64,000 nt of DNA, taken from positions 28,913,681 to 28,977,680 of the forward strand of contig NC_088786.1 in NCBI RefSeq assembly GCF_949628265.1, in the 5' to 3' direction. Origin of the DNA: Cloeon dipterum. Its lineage: Eukaryota; Arthropoda; Insecta; Ephemeroptera; Baetidae. The notes under the pieces were generated by a model, which was not told where the DNA came from, did not search any database, and was given only the letters and a program-made list of their open reading frames with translations. Position 1 is the stretch's first letter; every line of letters starts with the position of its first letter. This document shows, piece by piece, positions 52,714 to 64,000 of this stretch. A program made the position numbers and the translations under genes.

Positions 52714-55700
52714 CTCGCCTCTGATTTCCAAAGTTTACTAAACGAAAAGGTGCTGGTTGTTGTGACACTCCTTTCTCATAGTCCACCGCTGCTGCTGGTC
52801 TGCCAGGTCCAGATCAACGTCAAACACTCGCGCCCATGCGACAATAACAATCGCAACCGTTCTCGCTTGCTTTTCTTGCTTGGCTCGACGTGCAACCTCC
52901 CAGACCGTGAGAGAGAGGGGATATGGGGGAAACACAAGGGCAGCTGATGAGACTTACCGCTGTCAATCTACTTTACCGGTTTATTCCTGTCTCAGCACTT
53001 AGTCGAAAACACATAGATAAGAAAAAATAAATTTGAATGAGTTTCACGCCAAAATTTACGTAGATGAAGAAATTAAAGTGAAGCTCAGCTCAAAAATCTG
53101 AGGCATACTCGGAATCATTCGTACAGTTTCATATTGATTAAACCGGTATGTACACTTTTATTAATTTGACTGGCTAACCAACATGAAATTTAAATTGGTC
53201 AATGAATGAAATTAGGCATGTTCTTTCATTGTTTACTTTGTATGAAGGATTTTTTATTTCTCATGATATTATTATTACATGATAGTCTGTAATTAGTTTC
53301 TTTTATTTCCGTCGCCTAATCAGTGGAACTCAGTGTGTTAAAAGAAGTTATGTTGGCAAAATCATCCAATTCATTGTCAGCTCTCTTTGAACAGCGAAAG
53401 CAAGAGCCATCTATTTTGATGTGCTATCAATATTTGGAAGCGCGGCAAGAGCTAAAACCGGCTAGAATGTTCAAAACAAATACATTTTCACCCCTCCTTT
53501 ATTTCTTATCATAAAAGCTAACAACCTTCATCTGACCTACAGTAAATAGTAAATTTGTGTAAATATGGCCCAAGGCCAAAAATTATTTGCAGCCATAAAT
53601 ATCGGCAAAAATAGAAATGATTTAAATTAAAGCAGAAATTTAAAAGAGGTACATTTCACTCTTCATTAATGTTCATATATTGAGTAATTAAATGTAATAC
53701 GAATCAACACTAAACTTTACCGACGCTTTTCTTGCAGAAAAAACCCATGTCGCAATAAGTAGATAACGCTTTTCCCCAGTAACCTCCGACAAAGAAATGG
53801 ATTTTTATTTTTCCGATGTGCGCCAGAAAATATTTATACATTGTTGGATGAAATTATTGGGATTTATTGACGAATCAAATACTTATTGTTGACAGTATTA
53901 TGCATTTTTCATTTATTAAAGGAACATCAAGAAAACTTCAATACACCATTATCGTCATTATCTAAATAAAGCTATGTCATAAAACATAGCAGTATTGTTT
54001 GAAACATAGGTATTTAATTTCACTTTTCTGCTAATGCATGCTATTGTTCCTTAATTTGTTATTAATACAATCCATAATATATATTTTGTGATCTCTTTAA
54101 TTGTATAATTTTGTATCATTTATATAATAAATAAGATGCTTTCCAATCTGTGAAAGTTGAAGCACGTTTTCTTGTTTTTCTTGTGATCTGATTTTCCTAA
54201 AATGTAATCTATACCTGCACAGTTTTCGTTTGTCGAAATTATAAAAAAAGCAGAGAGATATTGAATGAACGCAAATTCGTACTTAGACATTAGAAGATTC
54301 CGGCACTCAAATTCAAAATATTTGCTTTTTACATCAAATTGTACAGGCTATACCAAAATCGAATCAACCAAAAGCATAGTTTCCAATCGAATGCAAACAC
54401 CAAACACATATCAGAATATGAAATCATTCCAAGTCGCTTCGCTTGAAATGAACGAAAAACTCAATTACGAGAGTGAGAAATTAATCGACAGGCACAGCTA
54501 GTGTGTAAACTGAGAACTGATTAATGCGATTATCATAATATGTCACATGGTGAATAATTCATAGTAAAATATAGAATATACAACATACTCTTCTGTGGTT
54601 AAATGAAGTCGGATAATCGAGTACACTGTGGATAAAGTAAGAACACACAAAACGCTTCAAATTGGCATCAAAATATTATATAATGACCAAAAAGCTCCCC
54701 GGGAAGCAGACTTAATTACTACAATCATAATTAGCATAATAATGAGTGCCTATACTGAAAGATTGGTTGATTTGCAAAGTACAATTAGAAACACTCACGC
54801 CTGCAGTTTTGCTAGAATCTTCATGTATTGTGTACATGTGTCTCTCTACCAGTTTGTGGAAGAACTATGGGTTCGAAAAAGTGATCATCCTTACAATGTA
54901 AATGTTTTAACTTTCCTACAAAGATTTCCCCGTGCGAACCCCGTCTCCGAAGCAGCCATATAGTAAGTGTGTATGTACACAATATTTAAAGCTTGCAAGA
55001 CAAGACAGAAACGAGCCCGAATCCAAATTTCTCCTCTACAATAGTTGCAGTGTCCGATCAGAAAGGTGACAGTGGCTGCTGTCGGCGGGGAAAATCAGTT
55101 ATCACGGCTGCCTATTATCCAGCGGAGGCAGGCACAATGTGCGCCGACCTCCGAGGCAAAATCATCACTAGTGTTTAATGATAATCAACACATATCCATA
55201 GGTTATAACGAGGCCAGACAACAGCTGGCTTGTATCACGAGAGATAAATTGAACCTCACATCACAAGTAATTATTACATGATCTTTACATCCATTTTTAC
55301 GCCTAAGCGGACAAACTGCATCAGTGTAGTATTTAGACAGTACATTTCTACACAGATTGATCGGTTGATTTACAAATTATAAGTTCAGTTAGCAAAATTC
55401 AAAAACATTTCTACACTCTGTACACTCAGCGAATAATGGAGTTTGACATGGTGTCAAATTGGCTATCCTTGTCACTTCACAATAGATTTTGAACTTAACC
55501 AACCATTTACTGCAATTTTCCAGACGATTGAAGCGCAAACTGAATTTGACAACCACATCAAGCCCCAGCAGGAAACTCAACAGTAAATTGAGTTAAAGAA
55601 ATTTGAGACAAACAAGAGAAGTATTCCAATTGAGGAGTTGCAGGTGTGTGCTTTCTTGCTACATTTTTTTTCTGATAGATCGCTTGCTTTCTGAGAGAGG

Positions 55701-55768
55701 GCTCAATTAGAAAGTTCCAACTTGCTGGTATCACAGATATTATAAACGTTAATAAGAATTCTCAGCAG
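52714..55768. other. Intergenic region between the PDK start and the Atos stop
   Basis: Contains the PDK promoter side (GC-richer at about 52740-52950) and the 3' side of Atos. Open frames at 54265-54501, 54628-54963 and 54993-55178 on the + strand are low in complexity, are not joined by convincing splice sites and show no family motif. Confidence 0.5.
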
Positions 55769-58700
55769 CTACTTGCGGGGAGAGAATTTCGGGTTGGTTG
55801 GTCCACTGATGAAAGAGCGCAGCTCGTGCGCTGCGGATTCTCCTTCCTCCTCGCAGTGGGCAGTTGCCGTGTCTTGGTCCGACTTTCGGAAAATGATCAT
55901 CCGGATGTCCGAGTGCAGGAAAACACGGCCCGACTTGGAGCTTGAGAACCTACGCGAAATAAATTAGTTGAATTTAAAATTTTCAACTAGTTCAGACAAA
56001 AATTTAATTTTGATTTCGTAATTAAGGTATTGCAATATTGTAAGTAAAGAGTTTCCAATGCGAACCTGAGATGAATGAGGTAGCGGAGATTAGAGGGCTG
56101 CATCTGTCCGTCAGCGTTGTTCTCCTGGCTGGGCAGGTACAGTGTGCGCTGTCTGAGGAACGTTTGTGAGCAGGGCGGCATGTCTGAGAGGTCGTAAGCC
56201 ACCACAAACATCTTCACCACGGTGCCCAAGGGATTGAACAAGGTCACTTGGATGGTACCACTTCTTGGCACGCTATAACCTTTCTTTCCCAAATTTATGT
56301 GACCCTGAAAGCATAATTGGAAAGATACTTTAACATATTCTCTAGTTTTAAATAGTATTAAATTGAATAAAAAAAATAGAGGAATTGCTGTGAAATAAGA
56401 AAAAATACAAAAGATCTCTATTGAAATATCAACATTAATATAAGATTTTTTAAAAAGGTTAAAACTAAACCTCGGATCACATAATAAATGAATAGAGACA
56501 ATTTCCAACTTACCAGGTACGGAGTAGAAACCTTGTCATTGTCGCCAAGGGTGTAAAAGAAGACAGTGACAGGCAGGTTGAGGTGTTTGGGACAAAAGGA
56601 GCCTGATGCTCCGAGTTCCGCAGTGAAGCCATGGACGGTGCTGACTGGCTCGAGCCGCCCGTTTAAAACCGACTCTTCAAACGAGCCAAGTAGGGAACCA
56701 GAGGTGGGCGACCACGAAAGTTTAGGGTGTTGGCATGTGGTGAACGGCGACGGTGGTGTTTCTACGTCAGGGGAGGCAGTGCAGCTGTCCTCGTCGGTGC
56801 ACGCAGGACTTGACAGCGATTGACTATCAAACAGGGCACTGAAAATCGAAAGAGTGAGATGAGTTACTCATGACCGGTTAAATTTGACGTGGGAAGAGAT
56901 TCCTCACCCCTTGATGGCTTGAACTGAGTTGAGTGAGCTGTCAAAGTCAAAGCAAGTGCCTCTTCGGACAGGGGCAGGACTTGAGGTAAGAGGCAGGCCT
57001 GAGCGGAACACCATGGAGGCAGCGGAGTCGAGAGACTGCCTGAACCTGGCTTTGTCCATGGCTGATGGAATTTTCACCCCACTTGGAATCTTCAAAGGAT
57101 ATTTTGATTAAGTTTTATGTAATGTGAGAAGACTTTTGATACTAAAACGAGGAAAGTTTTAATACTGGCTTTAGTGACATAGAGCTTAGATAGCATTGAT
57201 TCAAAGAAGATTTAACTTGAAATTGAAACAATGGTCAAGGTGGAAAAAGAAGATTACCTCTGCTGCAACTCCAGTCTCCTTTCCAGAGATTGTCACAGTT
57301 TTATTAAACATGTGTTTAATCCTCTCCAGTCCTGTGGGCTTTGCCTGGGCTTGGAACGCAATAACATTCTCCTGGCTCGACCGCAGTATGGCCGCCATAA
57401 GTTTGTCCGCCTTATCCACCATCCTTCCATTCTCGAGCGGTTGCTTGGTTTTCGCACCCTTTTCCAGGAAAGACTTGGGCAGTGAGGGTGGCGTTACCAG
57501 CGCCACCATGTTGGCAGCAAGGGTCTTCTCCCCGAGGTGGTCCTTGAGCTGGTCCTTGTGCGGCTGAGTGACTGGCCGCACCCAATACTGCATCACGGCC
57601 AGAACTTCCCCTACTTCTTGCGGACTCAAATTCAGCTTGCTTCCAACCTTCGTCTCCGCTTTCTGGCCCTCAGTCAACTGCTCTTTCGACAGTTTCTCTG
57701 TTTCTTGTACTTTTGATGCACTTTCATCTTTTCTTGTGGTTCCCTGATATGCAATAAAGGTTTTTGTGTAAATAATGGTGCAGTTCAGTAAATAAAAAAT
57801 GCATTGCAATATAAATTCAACTGGCATTCCTTCTGTAAAAAAAAATGATAAGTGAATAGGTTGAAATTACCTCATCCTCGGTGCAGCAATGGTGTTTTCC
57901 AGCCTTGTTGCAGCCAACGTGCATTCTATCATCCAGCACGCTAGTCTTGAGAGAATCCCTCCTTCTTACTCTGTTGTGCCTGCTGGTCCTGTGGTGCGAC
58001 CGATCTTTCTCCTTTGGCGCTGCAGTTTGAACGCCATTAGCAACAGGCTCTAAATCCAAAATCAGCGCCGTACTTTCAACAGGAGTTGGTCTGAACAGAA
58101 GATGGTCCGGCGTCTCCAGGCTAGGAGTCTGGAACTGCCCCACCGCTCCCCTTCTTCTCTCCCGAGGCGGGTCAAGCAAACTAGCTCCAAGAAGTGGTCC
58201 AGCTCCCTTCTCTTCTACGCTGTTTTTTCTCTTTACTCCAGAATTATTAATTGGGAATAATCTGAGAAGAAAAATTTGGATTATAATTAAGTTGTTTTAT
58301 ATGATTTAACATCATGAAACTAATAACAATTCTTTGATAAATTACTTTAAAGTCAAATATTTGCTTTTGCTTACAATTCGTTATTTTTGAGATCATTGGC
58401 AGTGTTGGTTGTTGTACTATTGATGGTCGGGGCTGCAGATGAGCAGATTTCGTCCTGTTTGTGGACGCACAGCAAACTAGGCAGTACTCCACTCTCACCC
58501 CTTGGCAAACTCCTCAAAGAAACCTGAAACAAAATGAGTTTTAGAGCAACTACTTAATTTTTGCACAGGTGTGGTGTAAAAAAGGAATTTGTATATATGT
58601 AAATTATTTTTAGATTCATCAGATAAATTAATACAAATAATCAAATTTGAAGCAAGTGTATTTCAGTCAATGCATGGCCATTTTACCTGAAATGTGACTC

Positions 58701-60218
58701 TATTGTTTGGTCTTCCAATCTTGACTTCTGGAAAGCTGTGTTCCACTGGCTGGCGTTGGAAATGCGAGGTAAAAGGTTCTCCAGGGACGGTCAGCCTGTA
58801 GCAGATGTGTCTCGGAAACCGTCCTTCTGAGCTGGACAACCAAGCGCCCAGCTGGGAGAAGAACAGTTGCGAACGAACAGCCTGCAGCAACGCCCTCACG
58901 CCCATGCCACATCCAACTTCATCTCCACTTCTGAAAACGTGAAATAATTAAATATCTGGTCATAACAATCAATAATTAATGGAGAAGGAAAATTGTTACT
59001 TATTGTTCAATTTTGAGCCAAAAATAGTAAAGATATTCAAGAAAGGAACACAAATTTAACCAAATAATGAAGTTGGAAATAGCAAAAACAATTTAGGCTT
59101 TATAGTTTCCAATTTGAGGCAGAATATTATTTGAATACAGATCAGGGAAGAATTACTAAAGATTTTTTTTTGCTAAACCACTTTTCATTGAATGTTAAGA
59201 GACATGTCATTGGGACATTTAAAATGAGGGGCATATCAGTTGGGTCAAGGTATCTACAGGATCAAAACCAACTGCTTTCAATAAATTTGAAATAATGCAT
59301 GTCTTACATGTCGGGCTGAGCTGAGATTGTCCACTGTTCGAGAAGCAAGTCTGACGGTGACGGCTTCACCGATGGTTCTGAACAAGAGGCTCTTTGAGCT
59401 CCGCAGGCACAGTCGGGACACACGAGCACCTCCAATTTCATGGGTATTCCCGACTGCCACAGCAAGGATATTCTTTTGCGGAATTCTAACTCTCGACGGC
59501 ACTGCAAAAAGGAGCACAAAAATCAGATCGTACAGTGGTATTGTGTTATTAGAGTAGAGAGGATGAGAAACAATGCGAAAGTCCTTGGAAAGTGATATTG
59601 TACCAGCAGTGGCTTTATGTAACCAGCCAGGTGTTGCGTAAATTGCATTATAACAGGTGAAAAGTATGAGAAGGTTGATTGTCAGTAAGCGTGAGAATTG
59701 AGTGCCTCAGGGAGAATTCAGGAACTACTATAGCAGTTAAACCTTACCAGACTATTGCACGATAATTTGCTGTAAATTGCCTTTAGCTGATTATATTTAT
59801 CAACGTTATTGCACTTGCATGCCACTTTTTAAAAGTTTAATAATTAATTGCCCAATACTTTCAAGCTCAAACTTAATACTAAAATTTTTCGAATTTTTAA
59901 CAGAGGCAGGAAAAATACCACAAAAAATGCTGATTTGAAATACATACATCAATTCATTTGTATCAATACTCCTGAGAGCAGTTTAATGAATATTTCAAGA
60001 CCTTCAATATATACACTCACCAGAATATTGGTGTTGGGGTCGCACTGGTGCGGGAGACCAGCGGGGCGAGGCTTGGCCCCGAGGGGTGGGCAGTGGGGTC
60101 CCTCGCCGTAGCCCCGGTCGGTGGCGCCGGGCACGCGGCCTTCGAGCACCAGCACGCCGAGGGCTGCAAACACCTCGTGCGGCTCTGCATCGTCGCCCTC
60201 GAGCACGGCGCAATGCAT
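55769..60218 (-). CDS. atos: Atos homolog (atossa / FAM214 family)
   Basis: Ten coding exons on the minus strand: 60021-60218, 59308-59501, 58687-58930, 58375-58523, 57871-58261, 57258-57743, 56908-57089, 56514-56838, 56063-56304 and 55769-55949. All are GT-AG and in phase, giving 863 residues. The N-terminal family region shows LVLEGRVPG, EGPHCPP, the stretch RISLLWQSGIPMKLEVLVCP, LLLEQWTI and LFFSQLGAWLSSSEG. After a long variable linker with basic RERRR/RHNRVRRR patches, the C-terminal conserved domains follow: LLGSFEESVLNGRLEPVSTV, HINLGKKGYSVPRSGTIQV, LFNPLGTVVKMFVVAYDLSD and SGRVFLHSDIRMIIFRKSD. In Drosophila, atossa is a nuclear regulator needed for macrophage tissue invasion that raises mitochondrial metabolism; that is known of the family. 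The start MHCAVLEGDD follows a TTTCAG acceptor at 60227, so the leader is spliced. Confidence 0.94.
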
Positions 60219-61065
60219 CCCTCCTCCTGAAACACCAATACAAAACACCGGTCAGTCACCATGCAAAGTATCGACTGGTCTGGGTCGGAACGGGGTCACC
60301 GTCCGCCCATTTCGAGAGCATGTTGTGTCGTTACTTTCCAAAGGAAGGGTGGAACACAATTGAAAATCACGTGGCCCTGCGCTAAGGGTCAAAAGGCAAT
60401 GTGGGTCCAATGGCAATAGATCAGGTTACGCCACTGATACCCTGCGTGCTTCCATACTTGGCTGGCTAAACCGTAATTTAAAACAATCAGCGGTTACTGG
60501 AAACTGAAAAGATTTGACGTGCCCTTTTAAATGGCATCAAAAGATAGATAGCCAGAATTTATTAACTTCTTTTCTACTCATTAAACGCGTGTTATTGTAA
60601 TAAAATTTCGATTCACACAAAAAGAGTTGAGACAAATTTTACAAAGAAAATCCTCTGTAAATAATGAACACATTATGAATCTAAATATTTTTCAAAAAAA
60701 AAAATAATTATACAATAAAGCAGAACGTATTGAATTATATGCCTTTCATCTTTTACAAGTTCAAATATTATTTTATAAGAAATAATACAATAACATAACA
60801 TCGTAAGAATTGTTTTCTGTATAAAAGCAAAGTTCAAGACGACTGCTGGAGCTTTAAAATTTAAAGAGAAGTCAGGGCGAATACGGTCTCATTTGAAGTA
60901 GTGTCACAATTGCTTGTAACTTGTAAGGAGTGGTGGTGGTAATTTTGACAGGCTCAGAAAAGGAATCGGGTCACGCCCCCTCAAAAAAACACTATTTTCC
61001 AGGATCCAGGGATAATAGCTGTCAACATCGACTGTCCTTTAAAAATTGGGCGCTTACTGAATGAA

Positions 61066-61167
61066 TCACGTTTTCGAAGCACCCTCGGCGCCGAACGTTT
61101 CGGACAGCACTTCAGGCCAGGACATTGGAGTCCCGTTGGCCGTGAGAACCGATTCAAGCTCAGCCAT
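61066..61167 (-). promoter_or_regulatory. uORF in the predicted Atos leader exon
   Basis: ATG at 61167 opens 33 codons (MAELESVLTANGTPMSWPEV at the start) and stops at TGA 61066-61068, eight bases before the donor at 61058. It is open further upstream too (no stop for 14 codons before the ATG) and looks protein-like. It might instead be part of another coding exon, but the TGA prevents in-frame joining to Atos. Confidence 0.35.
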
Positions 61168-62433
61168 CAGCTGGTTGGCGCAGACTGAGGACGACTGAGG
61201 CGCTTGTGAAGCTCGAGCTTGCAGCTGGCCCCCTCTACGCCGCCGAACAGCGCTTTATGCGCACTTTGCCGCACATTGATTATTTTTTAGCCGCTTGTGC
61301 CAGATTTCCTTCCTGGCCCAATTAAAAATAGAACTTACCCATTTGCCAATAGAAACACCGCACTGTCATTTTTTTCTGCTTTATTTTTTTTCCTTTTTCT
61401 TGTATTGTTCCAAGAAATCGGTCCAAATAGAAACAGCCAGAAATATATATATTTATTAATAAAAAATACGAAACAAAAATAAATTTAATATCATTTTATG
61501 TGTTAAAATACAGACATTTTGTAAGCTACATACAAAAAAACTCAATTTTTAAGCGGAATTTCCAACTTCCCATATTTTGCTAATGGCAGCGGATCCCAAA
61601 TTATGCATTTTGACAGCAATTATAGTCCGTTTTCCGTTCATGATGCACGCGGCTGTCAGATAAGGAAAGACCTTGGATGTGCGGCAAATAATATGCTCAT
61701 TAAATACACACAGAGTCGCGGCCCGACGAGCCAAGGCTACAGAATAAAGAGTCCATCCCTACACCTCACAAGTCCCGGTCCACCTAGCAACAGAATGTGC
61801 CTGTTGTTAACCTGACGCGCAGTCAAGTGTTCTCTCTTCTGTGCCGTTTTGAGATCAACAGTGTTAAGGAGAGTACCTATATTCTCCTTAAACAGTGTCA
61901 CTTCATTTGATATAATTGCTAATTTTTTCACGACTGGTTGTAGCAGCATTATTTAATTTTAATTTTAAGGCGACAAACTTTTAAAATAATATAATGTTTC
62001 TATAATTTATATAAGAACTCCTGTCCCGTGTATAAAGCTGTGGTAAATTTTATAATCGTTCCCATAAGGTAGCAAAATAAATATGCTAGATGTACACGAA
62101 TATTGAAAAGGAACCCCACGCAAAGAAGTGCAAAATCATTGTATGGACGGACAGAGAAATAATTCAGAATCAAGTCCAACAGCCTTGAGAATCTTTAAGC
62201 CTTACCAAGAAGAATCGTTTTATATTTTAACTTATATCTTCCGAAGAAAAAGATTTAAAAATTACTACCGAACACATCGCTTTCGGAGTGCAACACGTGG
62301 ATAGCCAGCTGCTGGGATCGTGTTCGCTCGCTGGGCTGGTTGGCCCGCGGATCGCATGCATCAATATCCAGCCAGCACAGCCGCACCGCGACCAAGCCAA
62401 CCTTTCTGATGTTAAAAGTACCCAGCAGGAAGT

Positions 62434-62449
62434 TTGTGTGTGTGTGTGA
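62434..62449. repeat. Short (GT)n microsatellite
   Basis: A GT dinucleotide run of about seven units followed by GAGTGAG. Confidence 0.7.
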
Positions 62450-64000
62450 GTGAGCTGATCAGCAGGCTTAATTCAGCGACACTTTTTGTGTCTCTAATAG
62501 CCGGGGCGAGCAGAGCAGATTGCATGCGACCCACTTTCCGCACCGTCGAAATGTCAATTATTACTTTGACTAGATTTCGCGTTTGCAATGGAACAGTGAC
62601 GTCACGCAAAATTGATCTATTCGACTCTCACGCCCGAGATGTTAATTATGCCTGAATCTATTCGTTCTAGAGATTCAGAAAACGTGACCTATATATTGTG
62701 TTCTAAAAAGAGAAGTTTGATTGCATTTATGCGGAGAGTGACTATTTGTTTTGCATGCGACACTGCTTCTGACTTCCGTTGACCCATAAAGGAGCAAAAT
62801 TGTCACGACACTCGATGAACCTTTCATAATTCACGTAAAAAGGAATTCAGAATTGATCTCTTTTTTTCTGAATATAATTATTGAAAGTTACCTCCTTGAT
62901 TACGCTAAAAATATCCTGGTGAACATCATTGACGTTTTTTTATTTGCGAAGTTGCGATAAAATAGTTCAAATTTTAAATGAATGTTTTAACTCGCCCCTT
63001 TTTTATCATCTATTTTGAAATCATATTGCATAGTTTTCTGTTACTGATAATTTTTACCATCGATCCATCGATTCAAGACGCTGCAACAATGGCACACTTT
63101 CCTAATATTGCACTCAAAATCGTTAAACACCAGCACGTGTACAGATAACAAGCAACACGTCGAACAAAGGAAAATGATAATAAAGAGAGAACCAGCATTT
63201 GGAAGATGACGACAATAGCACAAAAGAAATACAAGCAGCGCCTTAGACGCTCCTCACCTGCAATTTAAATGGTATTAAACACACTGCTAATCAAGCTGCA
63301 AACGCACTTTTTATCAGAGACAATTGACACAATTTACCGCTGTGCGCCCATTCGTAAAACAAAGAATTGAGGTTAGCATTCACGCAAAGTGCATAATTGA
63401 AAGTCATCATCCATCTCATTATATATACGCCGAGGGAAGTAATGAATCAGTAAGTTGGCGTATAAACAAAGTGTGCGCGCGGCTCGACTTGCAGCACAAT
63501 CTGCTGCTTTCTAACTCTTCATATAGTGATGCTCACTTTTACTCTAAACATTAGAGGCTTCTAATTGTTTTAGAAGGTAAATCACACTGCATGATTCGAT
63601 AGATTTCTCCAGAATTGATGAATCTGAGAAATCGCAGAAGCACGACCACAAAAAGACCGAACGGTAAATCAGACTGGGTAACAATTGTTGAGATAGTAAG
63701 CCATTTTGCAAGCATCCGCTGTCTTGCGAATCAAATTGAATTGCAATTCGTGGCTAAACAGAACCAGAATCGGTCAAGGGATTTCACTTAATGATTTCCA
63801 TTTCTATTGAGTCAGCCCAAGTGCAAGTACGTTGGGTAACTGAAAACCTAGTAAGTTTCAAATTAACCACAAACTGTGGCAAATCCTTGAACTAACATTA
63901 ACCCACTTTTGTGCATACTACACGGATAATGCACAGCAAGTTATAAACTCATTTCGGCTGTGGTTGCCTTTTCGATTGCACGCCCGAAAATTTGGCGAGT

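Larger units (their letters stand above)
60219..64000. other. Upstream region of Atos
   Basis: No separate coding gene is supported. A minus-strand leader exon is predicted to end at 61058 (CA|GTAAGC) and joins the Atos exon beginning at 60226; it carries a 33-codon uORF. GC-richer DNA at about 62270-62410, with a CACGTG E-box near 62295, and a further strong minus-strand donor (GCAG|GTGAGG, near 63257) could mark alternative first exons. A short GT tract lies at about 62434-62449. Confidence 0.45.

Noticed and set aside
54628-54963. 111-codon + strand open frame
   Set aside because: Non-ATG start, no motif, no plausible junction to neighbouring frames.
59949-60262. Two further minus-strand frames overlapping Atos exon 1 (Arg- and Ala-rich)
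   Set aside because: They are shadows of the GC-rich first coding exon; only the MHCAVLEGDD frame carries the Atos motifs and joins in phase.

Overview
The window is animal nuclear DNA, most likely from an insect or close arthropod. It is AT-rich, its genes are split by GT-AG introns (many under 100 bp, one of 52 bp), and the gene models match well-known metazoan families. I cannot name the species. All exon models were assembled by hand from splice consensus, reading phase and remembered family resemblance; no alignment was run.

Layout. 1-21384: about 21 kb in which I support no host gene. It holds a decayed Penelope-like retroelement 3' end (about 8590-9390), a diverged direct repeat, a cluster of ACCCCTTT octamers (14768-15850) and GC-richer islands that look more regulatory than coding. 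21385-22522 (+): TMEM147. 23687-27801 (-): DCAF8, convergent with TMEM147. 28596-37028: a complete 8.4-kb P-superfamily DNA transposon with 191-bp terminal inverted repeats and a perfect 8-bp target duplication. It carries an apparently intact THAP-domain transposase gene of ten exons, a small two-exon ORF just inside the left end and, antisense at the right end, a broken intron-bearing copy of the host flap endonuclease gene FEN1. 37986-38930 (+): an unrecognised acidic, serine-rich protein. 39460-40083 (-): N6AMT1 (HEMK2) methyltransferase, head-to-head with 40561-41421 (+) BLOC1S6 (pallidin). 42618-52713 (-): pyruvate dehydrogenase kinase, with an 8.1-kb first intron that contains a possible nested secreted-protein gene on the other strand (47882-48484). 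55769-60218 (-): Atos homolog (atossa/FAM214), ten coding exons, with a separate 5' leader exon near 61058. 60219-64000: upstream sequence of Atos without recognised coding genes.

The host genes are housekeeping or regulatory (ER translocon, CUL4 ubiquitin ligase adaptor, release-factor methylation, lysosome-related organelles, mitochondrial fuel choice, nuclear regulation) and form no operon-like unit. The most notable object is the transposon. It looks recent (TIRs about 97% identical, TSD perfect, transposase open) and has captured a host DNA-repair nuclease gene. It sits in the intergenic gap between the start of DCAF8 and the 37986 gene, which face away from each other, in keeping with the promoter preference known for P elements.
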